Shown: one piece after another, positions 55,626 to 64,000 of the stretch
Layout: each line of letters starts with the position of its first letter
Numbering within the stretch: the first letter of the stretch is position 1
Assembly (NCBI GenBank): GCA_009773475.1
Contig: WSXV01000002.1
Coordinates: 186,001 to 250,000 of the forward strand
Length of the DNA stretch: 64,000 nt
Source of the DNA: Desulfobulbaceae bacterium
GTDB taxonomy: Bacteria; Desulfobacterota; Desulfobulbia; Desulfobulbales; Desulfocapsaceae
Direction: 5' to 3'
Translations under genes and position numbers: made by a program
The notes under the pieces: model-generated
Told to the model about the DNA's origin: nothing
The model's input: only the letters and a program-made list of their open reading frames with translations
Database searches by the model: none

Positions 55626-57464
55626 ATGGGATATTCGGAATCACGTGATGCGATAACCGCGCAGATCAAAGAACAGGCCGACATCGTCCAGATCATCGGC
55701 GAAAGTGTGGACTTGAAAAGGGCAGGGGCCCGTTTTCTTGGCTGCTGTCCCTTTCATGGCGAGAAAACGCCGTCATTCTCCGTCCATCCGGGCCAGCAGT
55801 TTTATCACTGTTTCGGCTGCGGCGCATCGGGTGATGTCTTCTCTTTTATGATGAAGCATCACAACATGGATTTCCCCACCGCTCTCCAGACTTTGGCCCA
55901 CCGCTATCAAATTGAGCTGCCGGAGCGGCAGGTCTCCCAGGCGGAGCAGGAAAAGGAACGGCTGCGCAAGGCTATGTATGCGATCAACGAAAAGGCGGCG
56001 CGGGTGTACCGGGAGTATTTGCTCCATGCCAAGGGGGCGGGTTCAGCGCGCGCCTACCTTGAGCGACGCGGCATCCCGCTTGCTGTTCAGGAGAAATTTC
56101 AACTGGGATACGCGCCGGCAGTGGAGAGTTCCGGTTGGAATTTTCTTGGTTCCACCTTGCAGGGCGAGGAGGCAGCGGCAGCCGAGGCCGTCGGGCTGCT
56201 GGTAAAAAAAGAAGACACAGGGCGAACCTATGATCGTTTCCGCGATCGAATCCTTTTCCCGATCTTTGATGCCAAGGGAAGGATCAGCGGATTTGGTGGC
56301 CGGATTATCGGGGAAGGACAGCCCAAGTACATGAACTCCCCGGAAAGTCCGGTCTTTGACAAGAGCCGGCTACTGCTCGGGCTTTTCCAGCAGGCGGCAG
56401 ACATCCGCACCCGCCAGCGGGTGGTGCTGGTGGAAGGCAATTTTGATATGGTCTCCATGGTGGTGCACGGCTGTCCCAACGTGGTGGCCCCTCTGGGAAC
56501 TGCTCTGACCCGGCCGCAATTGAAGCTGCTGCGCCATTACACCGATAACGCAATCCTCCTTTTTGATGGTGATACCGCCGGGATTAAGGCGGCGGTGCGG
56601 GCCGTGCCCCTGTTTCTGGCCGAGCAGATGAGTGCCCGGGTGGCGCTGCTGCCGCCTGGGCATGACCCCGATACCTTCATCCGTGAAAAAGGCTTAGAGG
56701 AGTTGGAGCGGTTGTTGGATGCGGCGATGCCGCTGGCTGAGTTTGCCCTGGCCAGGATGATCGAAGAACACGGACTGACTCTCGACGGCAAGGGCAGGAT
56801 CGTGGAAGAGCTGCGTCCGCTGGTGCTTGCGGCGGCCTCTCCCTTGCAGCGGTCGGTGGTGATTGCCCACTTCAGTGAAAAGCTGGGGATGGATGCCCGG
56901 CAACTCAATGATCTGCTTGTGGAGAATACTCCCGGTCCTCCAGAGCTGTTGCCTCCTGTTTTTCCAAGAAATGAATCGAGTCGGATATTGTTGGAAGGAA
57001 GAAGAGATCTTCGTTTAAATGGCCACCAAAAACGGCTTGTGTCCTATATGGTGCGCTATCCCGGGCATTTTTCGCGGTTGGAAGAGGCAGGGCTCAGGCC
57101 CTTGCTGGCAGAGGGGGTGGGGGAGGTGCTGTTTTTACAGATCAAGGCCCTCTACACCAGAAATCCTCAGTTTGAGCCGGAGGAGTTGCTGGCCGTCCTG
57201 CCCGAGGGAGAAGAACGGGCTTTGGTCGTGGAGATTCAACTGGCGACGAAGGCTGCCTCCGAGACTGGTATTTCTTCAGGCACCGAGGAGGAACTGGCCG
57301 AGTTGCTGGGCTGGTTGAAGAAGCAGGAGTTGGAGGAGAGGAAAAAAAAGGTGTTTGCCGAGCTGGTAAACGTGTCTGGGGATGCCTCCGACGAGCGGGA
57401 CCGGCTGCTGCTGGAGGTAGCGAGAATTAATCAGGAGCTGCATGCCCTTAATGAGGGCTCATGA
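55626..57464 (+). CDS. dnaG: DNA primase
   Basis: The 612-residue enzyme has the N-terminal zinc finger (CCPFHGEKTPSFSV, then HCFGCGASGD), the RNA polymerase core with FGGRIIGEGQPKYMNSPES, the TOPRIM domain (VVLVEGNFDMVSM near 268, ILLFDGDTAG near 310), and a C-terminal region that should bind the DnaB helicase. It makes RNA primers for replication. rpoD follows after 511 bases, keeping the usual dnaG-rpoD order, but rpsU is not upstream. The start is an ATG at 55626. Confidence 0.95.
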   Translation: MGYSESRDAITAQIKEQADIVQIIGESVDLKRAGARFLGCCPFHGEKTPSFSVHPGQQFYHCFGCGASGDVFSFMMKHHNMDFPTALQTLAHRYQIELPERQVSQAEQEKERLRKAMYAINEKAARVYREYLLHAKGAGSARAYLERRGIPLAVQEKFQLGYAPAVESSGWNFLGSTLQGEEAAAAEAVGLLVKKEDTGRTYDRFRDRILFPIFDAKGRISGFGGRIIGEGQPKYMNSPESPVFDKSRLLLGLFQQAADIRTRQRVVLVEGNFDMVSMVVHGCPNVVAPLGTALTRPQLKLLRHYTDNAILLFDGDTAGIKAAVRAVPLFLAEQMSARVALLPPGHDPDTFIREKGLEELERLLDAAMPLAEFALARMIEEHGLTLDGKGRIVEELRPLVLAAASPLQRSVVIAHFSEKLGMDARQLNDLLVENTPGPPELLPPVFPRNESSRILLEGRRDLRLNGHQKRLVSYMVRYPGHFSRLEEAGLRPLLAEGVGEVLFLQIKALYTRNPQFEPEELLAVLPEGEERALVVEIQLATKAASETGISSGTEEELAELLGWLKKQELEERKKKVFAELVNVSGDASDERDRLLLEVARINQELHALNEGS

Positions 57465-57684
57465 AGAAATGAGATTGTTGTTCCGAGCAAGTGCTCTCAA
57501 GCCCATTGATTACCGCTTGGGCGCGACCATTTGCTGTGCGGGCCGGGAATCACGATGTTGGTTGGCCGGCCCGTCTTCTTTTGCCATTTTGCCGGTACCG
57601 GTTGTAGAAATAAGCGTAAATCGGGGGTTACAAATCGAAAAAACGCGGGTACGCCTTTAACTCATTATTTTTTCAAACAAATTA

Positions 57685-57712
57685 TTGATATTAAAATTTT
57701 AATTGATATAGT
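57685..57712 (+). promoter_or_regulatory. Candidate sigma-70 promoter upstream of rpoD
   Basis: TTGATA and TATAGT are separated by 16 bases in an AT-rich stretch, about 260 bases before the rpoD start. The 511-base gap 57465-57975 contains no gene that I can support. Confidence 0.5.
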
Positions 57713-57975
57713 GCGTTGCATGGAGAAAACATTGGTTTTTTCAATGAGAGGGAAAAAGAGCTGCCAGTTCTAGCCCCACCTCTATTCCATCTCACCTGTT
57801 TTCCTCATCGTCTTCTTGATCAGAGAGACACTAATACTGCGATTGTGCAGCGCTCGTCTGTTTCCGATTCCTTGAATATAATTAAAAATCCCGGGTCATT
57901 CCGGGAAGCTATATTGTGCTGGATTTCCTGTTTTTTTAGGGGATGTAATAACGTACAACCTCGGAGGGAGGAAGT

Positions 57976-59628
57976 ATGGCTGTAGATGAAGATTTGGATC
58001 AGCATGAGCAAGAGCATGCCGGCAGTGATCATCTGCTCGAAGATGATGCCTTTGATTTGACCGAAATCACTGGTGGTCTGATGCGTGACAGTGAAGTGAT
58101 TGTTCCCGAGTGGGCCGATGGAGATATCGATCATCTCTCTGTTATTTCAGAAAACAGTGAGGGTGATGACGAGCTGAGCATCGATTCCGATGACGATGAT
58201 TTAGGGTCCATTGGGGAGCCTGCCGGCAAGGGCTGCCATACTGTAGAGCCCATCAGTATTTATCTGCGGGAGATGGGCGCCATGCCCTTGCTCAGCCACG
58301 AGGAAGAGTTCGAGCTGGCCCGGATAATGGAAGAGGGATTGTCTCGTATTCAGCTGGCGGTGCTTTCCTCTCCCTTGGCCATTCCAGCCCTTCAGTCCCT
58401 GGTGAAGGAGCTTCAGGCAGGTCGGGTAAAGATCACCCAGATCCTGAAGGGTCTTTCGGACGATCAGATTGATGTCCTGGTCCAGGTGCAGGATGAGTTT
58501 ATTCGTCGGGTTGCACAGGCCACAGATCTTGAGCAGAAAAGAGAGGCGTTGCGGCAGCTTTTTCTTGGTTGTGCGGAAGGAACTGAAGATGATGGAGAGA
58601 TCTATCAACAGATTCTTGCTTTAGGAACGGAGATAGCAGAGACATTTCAGGATCGACTTATTTGTTCTCGCTGCATCAATGGCATTGCTGCCAGCCTTGA
58701 AGAGCTGGCAAACCGGTTCCGGATCGTCAGGGCTCAGGTGATGCAGGAGTATACGTTGGCGATGGTAGAGCAGGTGGCCTTGGAGGTCAGCCCCCTTGAG
58801 ATTGAAAAAAAAATAGGCAGGGTCTTGCGTGAGGGGCTAGGCTTTGGGTATCGAGCTTTGCAGGCGATCCTCCATGAAATTGAGCTGGCAAGAGAGATCG
58901 TCAATGATGCCAAAGAAGCACTGGTGCGGGCTAATTTACGTCTGGTGGTTTCGGTGGCTAAGAAATTTGTTAATCGTGGCCTGCACTTTCCCGATCTTGT
59001 GCAGGAGGGGAATATCGGTTTGATCAAGGCCGTGGAAAAATTTGATTATCATCGCGGTTACAAGTTCAGCACCTATGCCACCTGGTGGATTCGCCAATCC
59101 ATAACCCGCGGTATTGCAGACCAGGGACGCACCATTCGTCTACCGGTGCATATGATCGAGACCATTAATCGACTGCTGCGAGTGACCAGAGATTTTGTCC
59201 GTCAAGAGAACAGGGAGCCAACCCCGGAAGAAATGGCGGAACAGCTTGGGATTGATGTGCTGAAGGTCAGGGCGGCGTTGAAAACAGCCAAGGATGCAAT
59301 ATCTCTGGATATGCCGGTGGGAACGGACGAAGAGTCTTTCCTCTCTGATTTTATTGAAGATTGCAACGCTATCGGACCGGATCAATCCTGCATGGTGGAT
59401 AGCTTGAAAGAGTGTCTCCGTCGGGTGATGGCCACCCTTTCGACACGGGAGGTCAAGGTATTGCAGTTACGATATGGCATAGATGTGAGTTGTGATCATA
59501 CCCTCGAAGAGGTTGGGAAATGTTTCGCTGTGACCCGAGAGCGGATTCGTCAGATTGAGGCCCAGGCAATACAGAAATTACAGCATCCTTCCCGCCTGGA
59601 AGAACTTCGTGTATTTGTCAAAGATTAG
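57976..59628 (+). CDS. rpoD: RNA polymerase sigma factor RpoD (sigma-70)
   Basis: The 550-residue primary sigma factor has an acidic N-terminus, region 1.2 ([19 protein letters not shown]), a non-conserved insert, region 2 ([45 protein letters not shown]), region 3 and region 4 (LQLRYGID, then [21 protein letters not shown]). These recognise the -10 and -35 boxes. The start ATG has GGAGGGAGGAAGT upstream. The insert between 1.2 and 2.1 is present, as in primary sigma factors of Proteobacteria. Confidence 0.95.
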   Translation: MAVDEDLDQHEQEHAGSDHLLEDDAFDLTEITGGLMRDSEVIVPEWADGDIDHLSVISENSEGDDELSIDSDDDDLGSIGEPAGKGCHTVEPISIYLREMGAMPLLSHEEEFELARIMEEGLSRIQLAVLSSPLAIPALQSLVKELQAGRVKITQILKGLSDDQIDVLVQVQDEFIRRVAQATDLEQKREALRQLFLGCAEGTEDDGEIYQQILALGTEIAETFQDRLICSRCINGIAASLEELANRFRIVRAQVMQEYTLAMVEQVALEVSPLEIEKKIGRVLREGLGFGYRALQAILHEIELAREIVNDAKEALVRANLRLVVSVAKKFVNRGLHFPDLVQEGNIGLIKAVEKFDYHRGYKFSTYATWWIRQSITRGIADQGRTIRLPVHMIETINRLLRVTRDFVRQENREPTPEEMAEQLGIDVLKVRAALKTAKDAISLDMPVGTDEESFLSDFIEDCNAIGPDQSCMVDSLKECLRRVMATLSTREVKVLQLRYGIDVSCDHTLEEVGKCFAVTRERIRQIEAQAIQKLQHPSRLEELRVFVKD

Positions 59629-59688
59629 AAACCGTTAACTACCGGGTAATGTCTTGCCTTGCCCAGTTGTTTTACAGATTCTTATGTC

Positions 59689-59732
59689 GCACCAAGGGAA
59701 GAGTCCGTCGATTCGGGCTCTTCCTTTGGTGC
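59689..59732 (+). terminator. Hairpin downstream of rpoD
   Basis: GCACCAAGGGAAGAG and CTCTTCCTTTGGTGC form a 15-base stem with one G-T pair, 60 bases after the rpoD stop. No U-run follows, so this may only slow or stabilise the end. Confidence 0.5.
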
Positions 59733-59904
59733 GGCTCCGGCAAGTACTCTGCAGTGGGAAGAATGTCATGAACAGTGTCCATTGGAGATTATTTCAGTGT
59801 GTACCAGGGCTGGTTCGGGAGTGTCCCGGTGTCGCTCGCTCAATTGACGGATGAGGCCGTAACCGGTTTTTTCTGCCGCTTTCCAGGAAACAACAACACA
59901 CCCA

Positions 59905-59933
59905 CCCCCTTCCCTGCAAGAGAAGGGGGTTTT
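59905..59933 (+). terminator. Rho-independent terminator between rpoD and dprA
   Basis: CCCCCTTC, a 9-base loop and GAAGGGGG are followed by TTTTG. It closes the 404-base gap 59629-60032, in which no gene is seen. Confidence 0.7.
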
Positions 59934-60032
59934 GTCTGTACGTGTTAAGAAGACATTATCAATAAACCGTCACAGCTATCTCTCATGTCACTACGTATTA
60001 TTCCACCATCACACACAGGAGCAGGATGAGGT

Positions 60033-61163
60033 ATGGCTGATCTCCTTGATTGGGTGAGTTTGAGTCTGGTCCCGGGGCTGGGTGTCACCGGGCTCGGCCG
60101 TCTGGTGGATTGTTTTGCTGGTGCGAATGGGGTGTTACAGGCCACCGTCAAAGAGCGGTCACAAGTGGGCGGAATCCGGGCCGAGGCTCTGCAAGGGCTT
60201 GCAGATGTAACAGCCGTACGGAAACGGGGAGAGCAAGAGCTGGAGCGTTTGGCCGGGCTTGGGGCGCAGGCCATTTGTCTTGAGGATCAGGATTATCCCC
60301 CTCTGCTTCGGCAGATCAGTGGCCCGCCACCGGTCTTGTATGTGAAGGGTCGTAAGGAACTGTTGGAAAGCTGCTGTGTGGCGATTGTTGGTTCACGGGC
60401 GGCAACCAGTTACGGACACCGGGTCGCCTCTTCCCTGGCCCATGACTTGGCGCTTCAGGGAGTGGCCGTGGTCTCCGGGATGGCGCTGGGGATTGATGCC
60501 TTTGCCCATGCCGGCGCCTTGTCCGCGTCCGGCGGCACCGTTGCCGTGCTGGGCTGCGGGCTGGATGTGGTTTATCCCCAGCAGAATCGTCGCCTCTATG
60601 AACAGATTCGAGAGTGCGGCCTTCTGGTAAGTGAATATCCTCTGGGCACCCGTCCCGAGGGTTTCAGGTTTCCAGCCCGAAATCGGATTATCGCCGGGAT
60701 GAGTTATGGCGTGGTGGTGGTTGAGGCGGCAAGAAAGTCCGGCTCCCTGATTACGGCTGAGTTTGCCCTTGAAGAAGGACGGGATGTCTTTGCCGTTCCC
60801 GGTCAGGTGGATTCTTTTAAAAGCGCCGGGGCGCATTGGCTGTTGCAGCAGGGGGCAAAACTGGTGCTTTCCGCTGCAGACATCCTCGAGGAGCTCCACC
60901 TGTGCAAGGGGCTTCGCCGGGACAACCAGGGAGAGCCGGGTGCCGCACAACAAGGTCTTGACGCAGTCGATGCTGAACTTTTAGATTTGCTTGCGATGAT
61001 CGAACCCTATGCCATGAAGCGTGACGCCCTGATCGCTAAATCCGGACTTGCTCCCGGTCAGATGGCTGAATTCCTGCTTCGCCTGGAACTCGAGGGGCTG
61101 GTGGAGATGCTGCCGGGTGATGAGGTGCGAAGAGTTGGGCAAGAGGTTGGGAAGAAAAGGTAA
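60033..61163 (+). CDS. dprA: DNA-processing protein DprA
   Basis: The 376-residue protein has an N-terminal helix-hairpin-helix/SAM-like region, the DprA Rossmann fold (IVGSRAATSYG, SGMALGIDAFAHAGAL, GCGLDVVYPQQN, FPARNRIIAGMS, SGSLITAEFALEEGRDVFAVPG) and a C-terminal winged helix (about 310-370). DprA protects single-stranded DNA taken up in transformation and loads RecA. Its presence does not prove natural competence. It begins a run dprA-rpe-pgi on one strand, with 44 and 37 bases between genes. Confidence 0.95.
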   Translation: MADLLDWVSLSLVPGLGVTGLGRLVDCFAGANGVLQATVKERSQVGGIRAEALQGLADVTAVRKRGEQELERLAGLGAQAICLEDQDYPPLLRQISGPPPVLYVKGRKELLESCCVAIVGSRAATSYGHRVASSLAHDLALQGVAVVSGMALGIDAFAHAGALSASGGTVAVLGCGLDVVYPQQNRRLYEQIRECGLLVSEYPLGTRPEGFRFPARNRIIAGMSYGVVVVEAARKSGSLITAEFALEEGRDVFAVPGQVDSFKSAGAHWLLQQGAKLVLSAADILEELHLCKGLRRDNQGEPGAAQQGLDAVDAELLDLLAMIEPYAMKRDALIAKSGLAPGQMAEFLLRLELEGLVEMLPGDEVRRVGQEVGKKR

Positions 61164-61207
61164 AATAAAAGAACTGAGAATGATTTTATAAAGATAGAGA
61201 GGAACGT

Positions 61208-61906
61208 ATGCAGCAAATTCAAATAGCGCCATCCATCCTGTCAGCTGATTTTTCCCGTCTGGGCGAAGAGATTCGCGCTGTAGATCAGGCCGGGGCTGAG
61301 GTGATCCATGTTGATGTGATGGATGGACATTTTGTCCCCAATATTACGATTGGGCCTTTGGTGGTAAAGGCGGTTCGCCAGGTGACGGACAAAGTGGTTG
61401 ATGTGCACTTGATGATTGAGAACGCCGATCGCTATCTGGAGTCCTTTGCCGAGGCCGGGGCCGACTGGATTACCGTCCATGTGGAGGCCTGCCCCCATCT
61501 GCATCGGACGGTTACCCGTATCCGGGAGCTGGGAAAGAAGGCAGGGGTGGTGTTGAATCCCGCGACGTGTCTGGAAAGCCTGGATTTTATCTTGGAAGAA
61601 GTGGATCTGGTGATGCTCATGAGTGTTAATCCGGGATTTGGCGGCCAGTCTTTTATTCCGTCTACGCTGCGCAAGATAAGCCGGCTGAAAAAACGTATTG
61701 ATGAGCTGGGGCTTTCCGTTGGCATTGAGGTCGATGGCGGCATCAGTGCGGCGACTATTAGCCGGGTCGCCGAGGCCGGGGCCAATATCTTCGTTGCCGG
61801 CTCGGCGATTTACGGCAAGGCGGATTATCAGGCAGTCATCAAGGAGCTGCGGGATTTGGCTGAGGCTGGACGTGGGGAGCAGAAAAGAATCGTAAAGGCG
61901 GTCTGA
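61208..61906 (+). CDS. rpe: Ribulose-phosphate 3-epimerase
   Basis: The 232-residue enzyme interconverts ribulose-5-phosphate and xylulose-5-phosphate. Signature blocks are present: APSILSADFSRLGEEI, HVDVMDGHFVPNITIGP, VDVHLMIE, LMSVNPGFGGQSF and EVDGGIS. These include the metal-binding His and Asp residues. The ATG has GAGAGGAACGT upstream. It sits between dprA and pgi, the latter also a sugar phosphate enzyme. Confidence 0.95.
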   Translation: MQQIQIAPSILSADFSRLGEEIRAVDQAGAEVIHVDVMDGHFVPNITIGPLVVKAVRQVTDKVVDVHLMIENADRYLESFAEAGADWITVHVEACPHLHRTVTRIRELGKKAGVVLNPATCLESLDFILEEVDLVMLMSVNPGFGGQSFIPSTLRKISRLKKRIDELGLSVGIEVDGGISAATISRVAEAGANIFVAGSAIYGKADYQAVIKELRDLAEAGRGEQKRIVKAV

Positions 61907-61943
61907 TTGCAGTTGTTGTGTCGTCTTGAAGAGGAGGAGAACG

Positions 61944-63548
61944 ATGAAGAAATGGCTGGCATTGACGGATGTTTCTGTGTACCCGAAGCTTGTAGAACTG
62001 GCCGGGCGTCCCTTTGATTTGAGGCCCAGGGAGGCATTGAATGAAGACAGGATGCGCCGGTATTGCTGCTCTGCCGCCGGGATTGATCTGCTCTATGCGA
62101 CCCAGCGGGTGAATGATGAGGTGCTGGCCTGCCTGCAGGATCTGGCCGATCAGGGACAGCTGGTGGAACAGTTCCGGTTGATGCGGCGGGGGGCGATCAT
62201 GAATCGGATTGAAGGATTTCCTTCGGAAGAGCGGCAGGTGCTGCACACTGCCAGCCGCGATTTTTTTACCCAACATCCCGCTGAACCCGTTGCCACAGAG
62301 CTGGCCGCAAGAGAGCTTGCAAAGCTGAAGTCCTTTTTGGAAGATCTGGAAACCGGACGGTTGACAAACGTTCAGGGGCAGCCCTTTGATACCATGATTC
62401 AGGTGGGTATCGGTGGCTCCGACCTTGGTCCGCGCTCTGTGTATGAGGCCTTACGTGCCTTTGGGCAGCAGGGAAGGAAGGTGTATTTCATCTCCAATGT
62501 TGATCCTGACGATGCTGCCGCAGTGCTCCGCAGGGTGAATCTGGCGACCACTCTAGTGAATGTGGTCTCCAAAAGCGGAACCACCCTGGAAACCCTGACC
62601 AATGAGACCCTGATCAGAAAGGCTCTTGCCACCAGGGGATTAAATCCCAGCCTTCATTGTGTTGCCGTGACTGGGGAGGGCAGCCCCATGGACAACCCTG
62701 AACGGTATCTGCGCTCGTTTTATATGTTTGACTCCATCGGCGGCAGGTACAGTGCGACCTCCATGGTTGGAGCGGTTATGCTCGGGTTTGCTCTAGGCTC
62801 CAAGCAGGTGCAAGAGTTTCTGGAGGGTGCGTCCTGCATGGATGCAATAGCGGAAGAGGATGAGCTTGGCCGAAATCTCCCTCTGCTGCTGGCAATGCTT
62901 GGGGTCTGGAATCATAGCTTTCTGGGATACCCGACAGTGGCAGTGCTTCCGTACAGCCAAGCCCTGCATCGATTCACTGCCCATCTTCAGCAATGCGACA
63001 TGGAGTCGAATGGAAAATCCGTAACGCGCCAGGGCGAGCCGGTAGTCTTGAAAACCGGGCCTATCATCTGGGGAGAGCCTGGAACGAACGGGCAGCACGC
63101 GTTTTATCAGTTACTGCACCAAGGCACCGAGATTGTCCCGGTGGAGTTTATCGGTTTCCGGTACAGTCAGTATGGGGAAGACCTGGAAAGTGATGGGAGC
63201 ACTTCTCAGCAGAAACTGCTTGCCAATCTTCTCGCCCAGTCGCTGGCCATGGCCATGGGACAGGAAAATGAGAATCCGAATCGAAAGTTTCCCGGCAATC
63301 GCCCGAATCTCATTCTGCTTGCTGACAGACTAACCCCGCATGTCATGGGTGCCCTGCTTTCCCTCTATGAAGCCAAGATCATTTTTCAGGGATTCTGTTG
63401 GAATATCAACTCATTTGATCAGGAGGGAGTGCAGTTGGGAAAGGTTCTTGCTGGTCGAATACTTTCCTTGATGGCTGAGAAACAGAAGGATGTTGATAAG
63501 CCATTCTCCCCGGAGAAGGGTTTGCTAGAGATGACGAAGCTGAATTAA
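61944..63548 (+). CDS. pgi: Glucose-6-phosphate isomerase
   Basis: The 534-residue enzyme interconverts glucose-6-phosphate and fructose-6-phosphate. It has VGIGGSDLGPRSVYEAL, VVSKSGTTLETL, DSIGGRYSATSMVG, and the late block LGKVLAGRI. The start is the ATG at 61944, eight bases after AGGAGGAG; a TTG six codons upstream is in frame but lies before that site. It is the last gene of the dprA-rpe-pgi run. Confidence 0.95.
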   Translation: MKKWLALTDVSVYPKLVELAGRPFDLRPREALNEDRMRRYCCSAAGIDLLYATQRVNDEVLACLQDLADQGQLVEQFRLMRRGAIMNRIEGFPSEERQVLHTASRDFFTQHPAEPVATELAARELAKLKSFLEDLETGRLTNVQGQPFDTMIQVGIGGSDLGPRSVYEALRAFGQQGRKVYFISNVDPDDAAAVLRRVNLATTLVNVVSKSGTTLETLTNETLIRKALATRGLNPSLHCVAVTGEGSPMDNPERYLRSFYMFDSIGGRYSATSMVGAVMLGFALGSKQVQEFLEGASCMDAIAEEDELGRNLPLLLAMLGVWNHSFLGYPTVAVLPYSQALHRFTAHLQQCDMESNGKSVTRQGEPVVLKTGPIIWGEPGTNGQHAFYQLLHQGTEIVPVEFIGFRYSQYGEDLESDGSTSQQKLLANLLAQSLAMAMGQENENPNRKFPGNRPNLILLADRLTPHVMGALLSLYEAKIIFQGFCWNINSFDQEGVQLGKVLAGRILSLMAEKQKDVDKPFSPEKGLLEMTKLN

Positions 63549-63609
63549 AATGGACGAAAGCAGGAATGAATCATGGCTCATTTTCGGGCTCATTTTAATT
63601 TATTTTTAG

Positions 63610-63638
63610 TTGACAAAAAAAATGTTAAAAGATATTGT
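63610..63638 (+). promoter_or_regulatory. Sigma-70 promoter of dsrA
   Basis: TTGACA (63610-63615) and TATTGT (63633-63638) are 17 bases apart, close to the sigma-70 consensus. The leader to the dsrA ATG would be about 180 bases, long enough for further control. It begins 61 bases after the pgi stop. Confidence 0.75.
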
Positions 63639-63823
63639 TTTTTACGCTAAGTAAATGGGCTGTTCAAGTGAATTGTTGTGTTATGACTATTGCTCGAGCA
63701 GGCTTTTAAAAGCTTATGCTGGCATTGCGCTGTTTGACAGTAGACTGGAAGAGCAAGGCAAGGCTGGGACGTAAATTTAGGTAAGGGATGTAGTTAACTA
63801 GTAATTTTAAAGGAGGAAAATTC

Positions 63824-64000
63824 ATGGCAAAGCATGAGACGCCCTTGTTGGATGAGCTTGAAAAAGGCCCTTGGCCAAGCTTCGTTACCGACATCAAGCG
63901 CCAGGCAGAGAAAAAACCAGAGTGCTGGGATATTCTTGGCCAGTTGGAGCTGTCTTTCGTAGAGAAGATTACCCACTGGAAGCATGGTGGTATCGTTGGT
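63824..64000 (+). CDS. dsrA: Dissimilatory sulfite reductase alpha subunit, 5' end only
   Basis: Only the first 59 codons lie in the window. They read [20 protein letters not shown], then a short charged stretch, and [17 protein letters not shown], which match the N-terminus of DsrA. DsrAB reduces sulfite (or oxidises sulfur in reverse) in the cytoplasm, using sirohaem and iron-sulfur clusters; those binding sites lie beyond the window. The ATG follows TTTAAAGGAGGAAAATTC, a very strong ribosome-binding site, as expected for an abundant enzyme. Direction of the pathway cannot be told from this part. Confidence 0.9.
   Translation, partial: MAKHETPLLDELEKGPWPSFVTDIKRQAEKKPECWDILGQLELSFVEKITHWKHGGIVG

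Overview
The window looks like the chromosome of a sulfur-metabolising member of the Desulfobacterota, most likely Desulfobulbales. The best single clue is the gene cut off by the right edge, which begins like dsrA (dissimilatory sulfite reductase alpha) behind a good -35/-10 promoter. A Gram-negative, Kdo-containing envelope (kdsA, kdsC, lptC), a bifunctional PBP1b, many hybrid sensor kinases and a full chemotaxis set fit this. The organism assignment is inference; no rRNA or tRNA gene is visible.

Layout. (1) 1-3.9 kb: orphan type II secretion genes gspA-gspB (minus) divergent from gspF (plus). (2) 4-16.5 kb: signalling genes: three hybrid histidine kinases (one with a periplasmic CxxCH haem-type sensor), an NtrC-type sigma-54 activator, a kinase fragment without an ATPase domain, and a REC/HD-GYP protein. 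Their intergenic spaces are full of short dispersed repeats and two MITE-like elements. (3) 16.8-28.7 kb: chemotaxis cluster (MCP-like protein, STAS, cheY, cheA, cheR, cheD, cheW, MCP, cheB), followed by a minus-strand J-domain protein. Both CheA and the J-protein carry MshEN-like repeats of the kind that bind c-di-GMP in other proteins. (4) 29.6-44.9 kb: housekeeping: kup, exported MsrAB, pyrG-kdsA-kdsC-lptC, trmO, a FabI-like reductase, a flavoprotein, phoU, a GH19 lysozyme-like protein, a Tat-exported superoxide dismutase, a small HD hydrolase, and satP behind a decayed duplicate of its own leader.

(5) 45-52.4 kb: the least ordinary part. 48.1-52.4 kb is a fossil chromosomal integron. Four attC-like sites separate minus-strand cassette genes, and a truncated, frameshifted integron-integrase (intI) pseudogene lies at the expected end in the expected divergent orientation. 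Its N-terminal half is missing and its catalytic tyrosine reads as phenylalanine. The cassettes encode a DUF2971 protein with a zinc ribbon, a two-domain protein with a TIR/deoxyribosyltransferase-like C-terminus, and two unrecognised proteins. Two further attC-like sites around a yciI gene 3 kb away suggest a second, older remnant.

(6) 52.4-64 kb: core genes: mrcB with a TPR lipoprotein resembling the LpoP activator, dnaG-rpoD, dprA, rpe, pgi and the start of dsrA. No CRISPR array, intact insertion sequence or prophage was found.
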